A stretch of DNA of 64,000 bases from Pantoea stewartii subsp. stewartii (GTDB lineage Bacteria > Pseudomonadota > Gammaproteobacteria > Enterobacterales > Enterobacteriaceae), in NCBI RefSeq assembly GCF_008801695.1, contig NZ_VZPF01000015.1, forward strand, positions 1-64,000, written 5' to 3'. The notes beneath the pieces are model-generated. The model saw nothing but the letters and a program-made list of their open reading frames with translations, had not been told where the DNA came from and did no database searches. The translations under genes and the position numbers were made by a program. Position 1 is the first letter of the stretch. Every line of letters begins with the position of its first letter. Of the stretch, positions 63,636-64,000 are shown one piece after another.

Positions 63636-64000
63636 CTAGGACGCGTGTTTGCCGAAGGATACCGATTCCTCCTCCTCATTGGTAATATTAGGTTCCGCCA
63701 GGCTGGCGCTCACGCCCCAAAAGTAGCAGACCAGGGATGCGACAATGATAAGAATCATGTCGAATGGCGTGCTAATCACGCCGCTCCCGCCGTAGGTACC
63801 GAGCATGGAAATCACCATCACCACAATGTAGTAAGCCAGCAGCCACCAGGCGCAACGCAGATCCTGACTGAATTCGCTGTTCTTCTTACCAAAGACGGCG
63901 TAAGCGACCCAGGCAATAATCAGGATCGGGATAAGAATCTCATTGACCGACCAGCCGCTCCAGTAAATCAGGAGCGTACTGGCTACAAACGCCAGCGGAC
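63636..64000 (-). CDS. APC-superfamily amino acid permease, C-terminal part (runs off the window)
   Basis: The frame is open from the window edge to the stop at 63636. About 121 residues with three to four membrane helices (PLAFVASTLLIYW, ILIPILIIAWVAYAVFG, WWLLAYYIVVMVISMLG, MILIIVASLVCYFWG) and a cytoplasmic tail SLAEPNITNEEEES. The GKK loop after the second helix and the overall pattern fit the APC family of amino acid/polyamine transporters. It does not match the end of PuuP. The rest lies beyond 64000. Confidence 0.8.
   Translation of the reverse strand, partial: PLAFVASTLLIYWSGWSVNEILIPILIIAWVAYAVFGKKNSEFSQDLRCAWWLLAYYIVVMVISMLGTYGGSGVISTPFDMILIIVASLVCYFWGVSASLAEPNITNEEEESVSFGKHAS

Noticed and set aside
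63428..63685. 85-aa frame between ymjA and the permease
   Set aside because: It runs through the ymjA terminator, lacks a ribosome site and overlaps the permease 3' end on the other strand.
1..64000. CRISPR array, rRNA genes, replication origin
   Set aside because: No regularly spaced repeats, no rRNA signatures and no DnaA-box cluster or partition genes were seen.
63636..64000. Identification of the edge permease as PuuP because ymjA lies beside puuP in E. coli
   Set aside because: The visible C-terminal sequence does not resemble the end of PuuP; only the APC superfamily is supported.

Overview
The window is from a gammaproteobacterium of the order Enterobacterales. It carries clear orthologues of Escherichia coli Cbl, Nac, the C-P lyase (Phn) proteins, YcgZ, YmgA and YmjA, and an enteric tRNA-Asn. 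Gene order differs from E. coli (phnFGHIJKLMNP-CDE1E2, and extra sugar and amine clusters), which fits Pantoea/Erwinia-like or Enterobacter-like relatives. No rRNA or species marker is present, so the genus is left open.

Layout. 0.3-2.5 kb: a small coiled-coil protein and an NCS2 purine permease with a perfect sigma-54 promoter, an NtrC-like site and a PurR-like box. 2.6-12.2 kb: a ribose-type sugar ABC transporter with D-lyxose isomerase-like, class II aldolase and PfkB kinase genes, flanked on one side by an OmpR-type response regulator and on the other by a hybrid histidine kinase. 12.2-23.7 kb: a complete phosphonate uptake and C-P lyase operon in which phnM carries an in-frame TAA; PhoB-box-like repeats precede phnF and phnC. 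23.8-43.7 kb: an SDR, a PoxB-like ThDP enzyme, an Lrp-type regulator, a GABA-type aminotransferase, an M20 hydrolase, a 2-hydroxyacid dehydrogenase, acetyltransferase, two FAD amine oxidases, a dipeptide-type ABC transporter, a HAD, an aldehyde dehydrogenase with its own sigma-54-like promoter, and succinate-semialdehyde dehydrogenase. This looks like nitrogen and carbon scavenging from amines, amino acids or their N-acyl derivatives. 43.8-46.2 kb: cbl and nac, nac with a sigma-54 promoter and an NtrC site. 46.5-50 kb: a second sugar ABC transporter.

50.5-52.8 kb is a collapsed integration site: tRNA-Asn, a P4-type integrase, a 173-bp element with IS903-like 15-bp terminal inverted repeats, then the 3' half of a chemotaxis receptor gene fused directly to the element. 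53-64 kb: an old-yellow-enzyme/ArsR pair, a GNAT, an OtsA-like protein that has lost donor-site residues (probable pseudoenzyme), a glutathione peroxidase, a YcgZ/YmgA/AriR-type small-protein cluster, a SulP transporter, a HAD, YmjA and the 3' end of an APC permease.

Two regulatory themes recur. Nitrogen limitation: three sigma-54-like promoters, two with good NtrC-like sites, plus nac itself. Phosphate limitation: two PhoB-like promoters in the phn operon. The most unusual items are the OtsA-like pseudoenzyme beside the YcgZ/YmgA cluster, the nonsense codon in phnM, the IS-mediated collapse at tRNA-Asn, and the sugar operon bracketed by the two halves of a phosphorelay.
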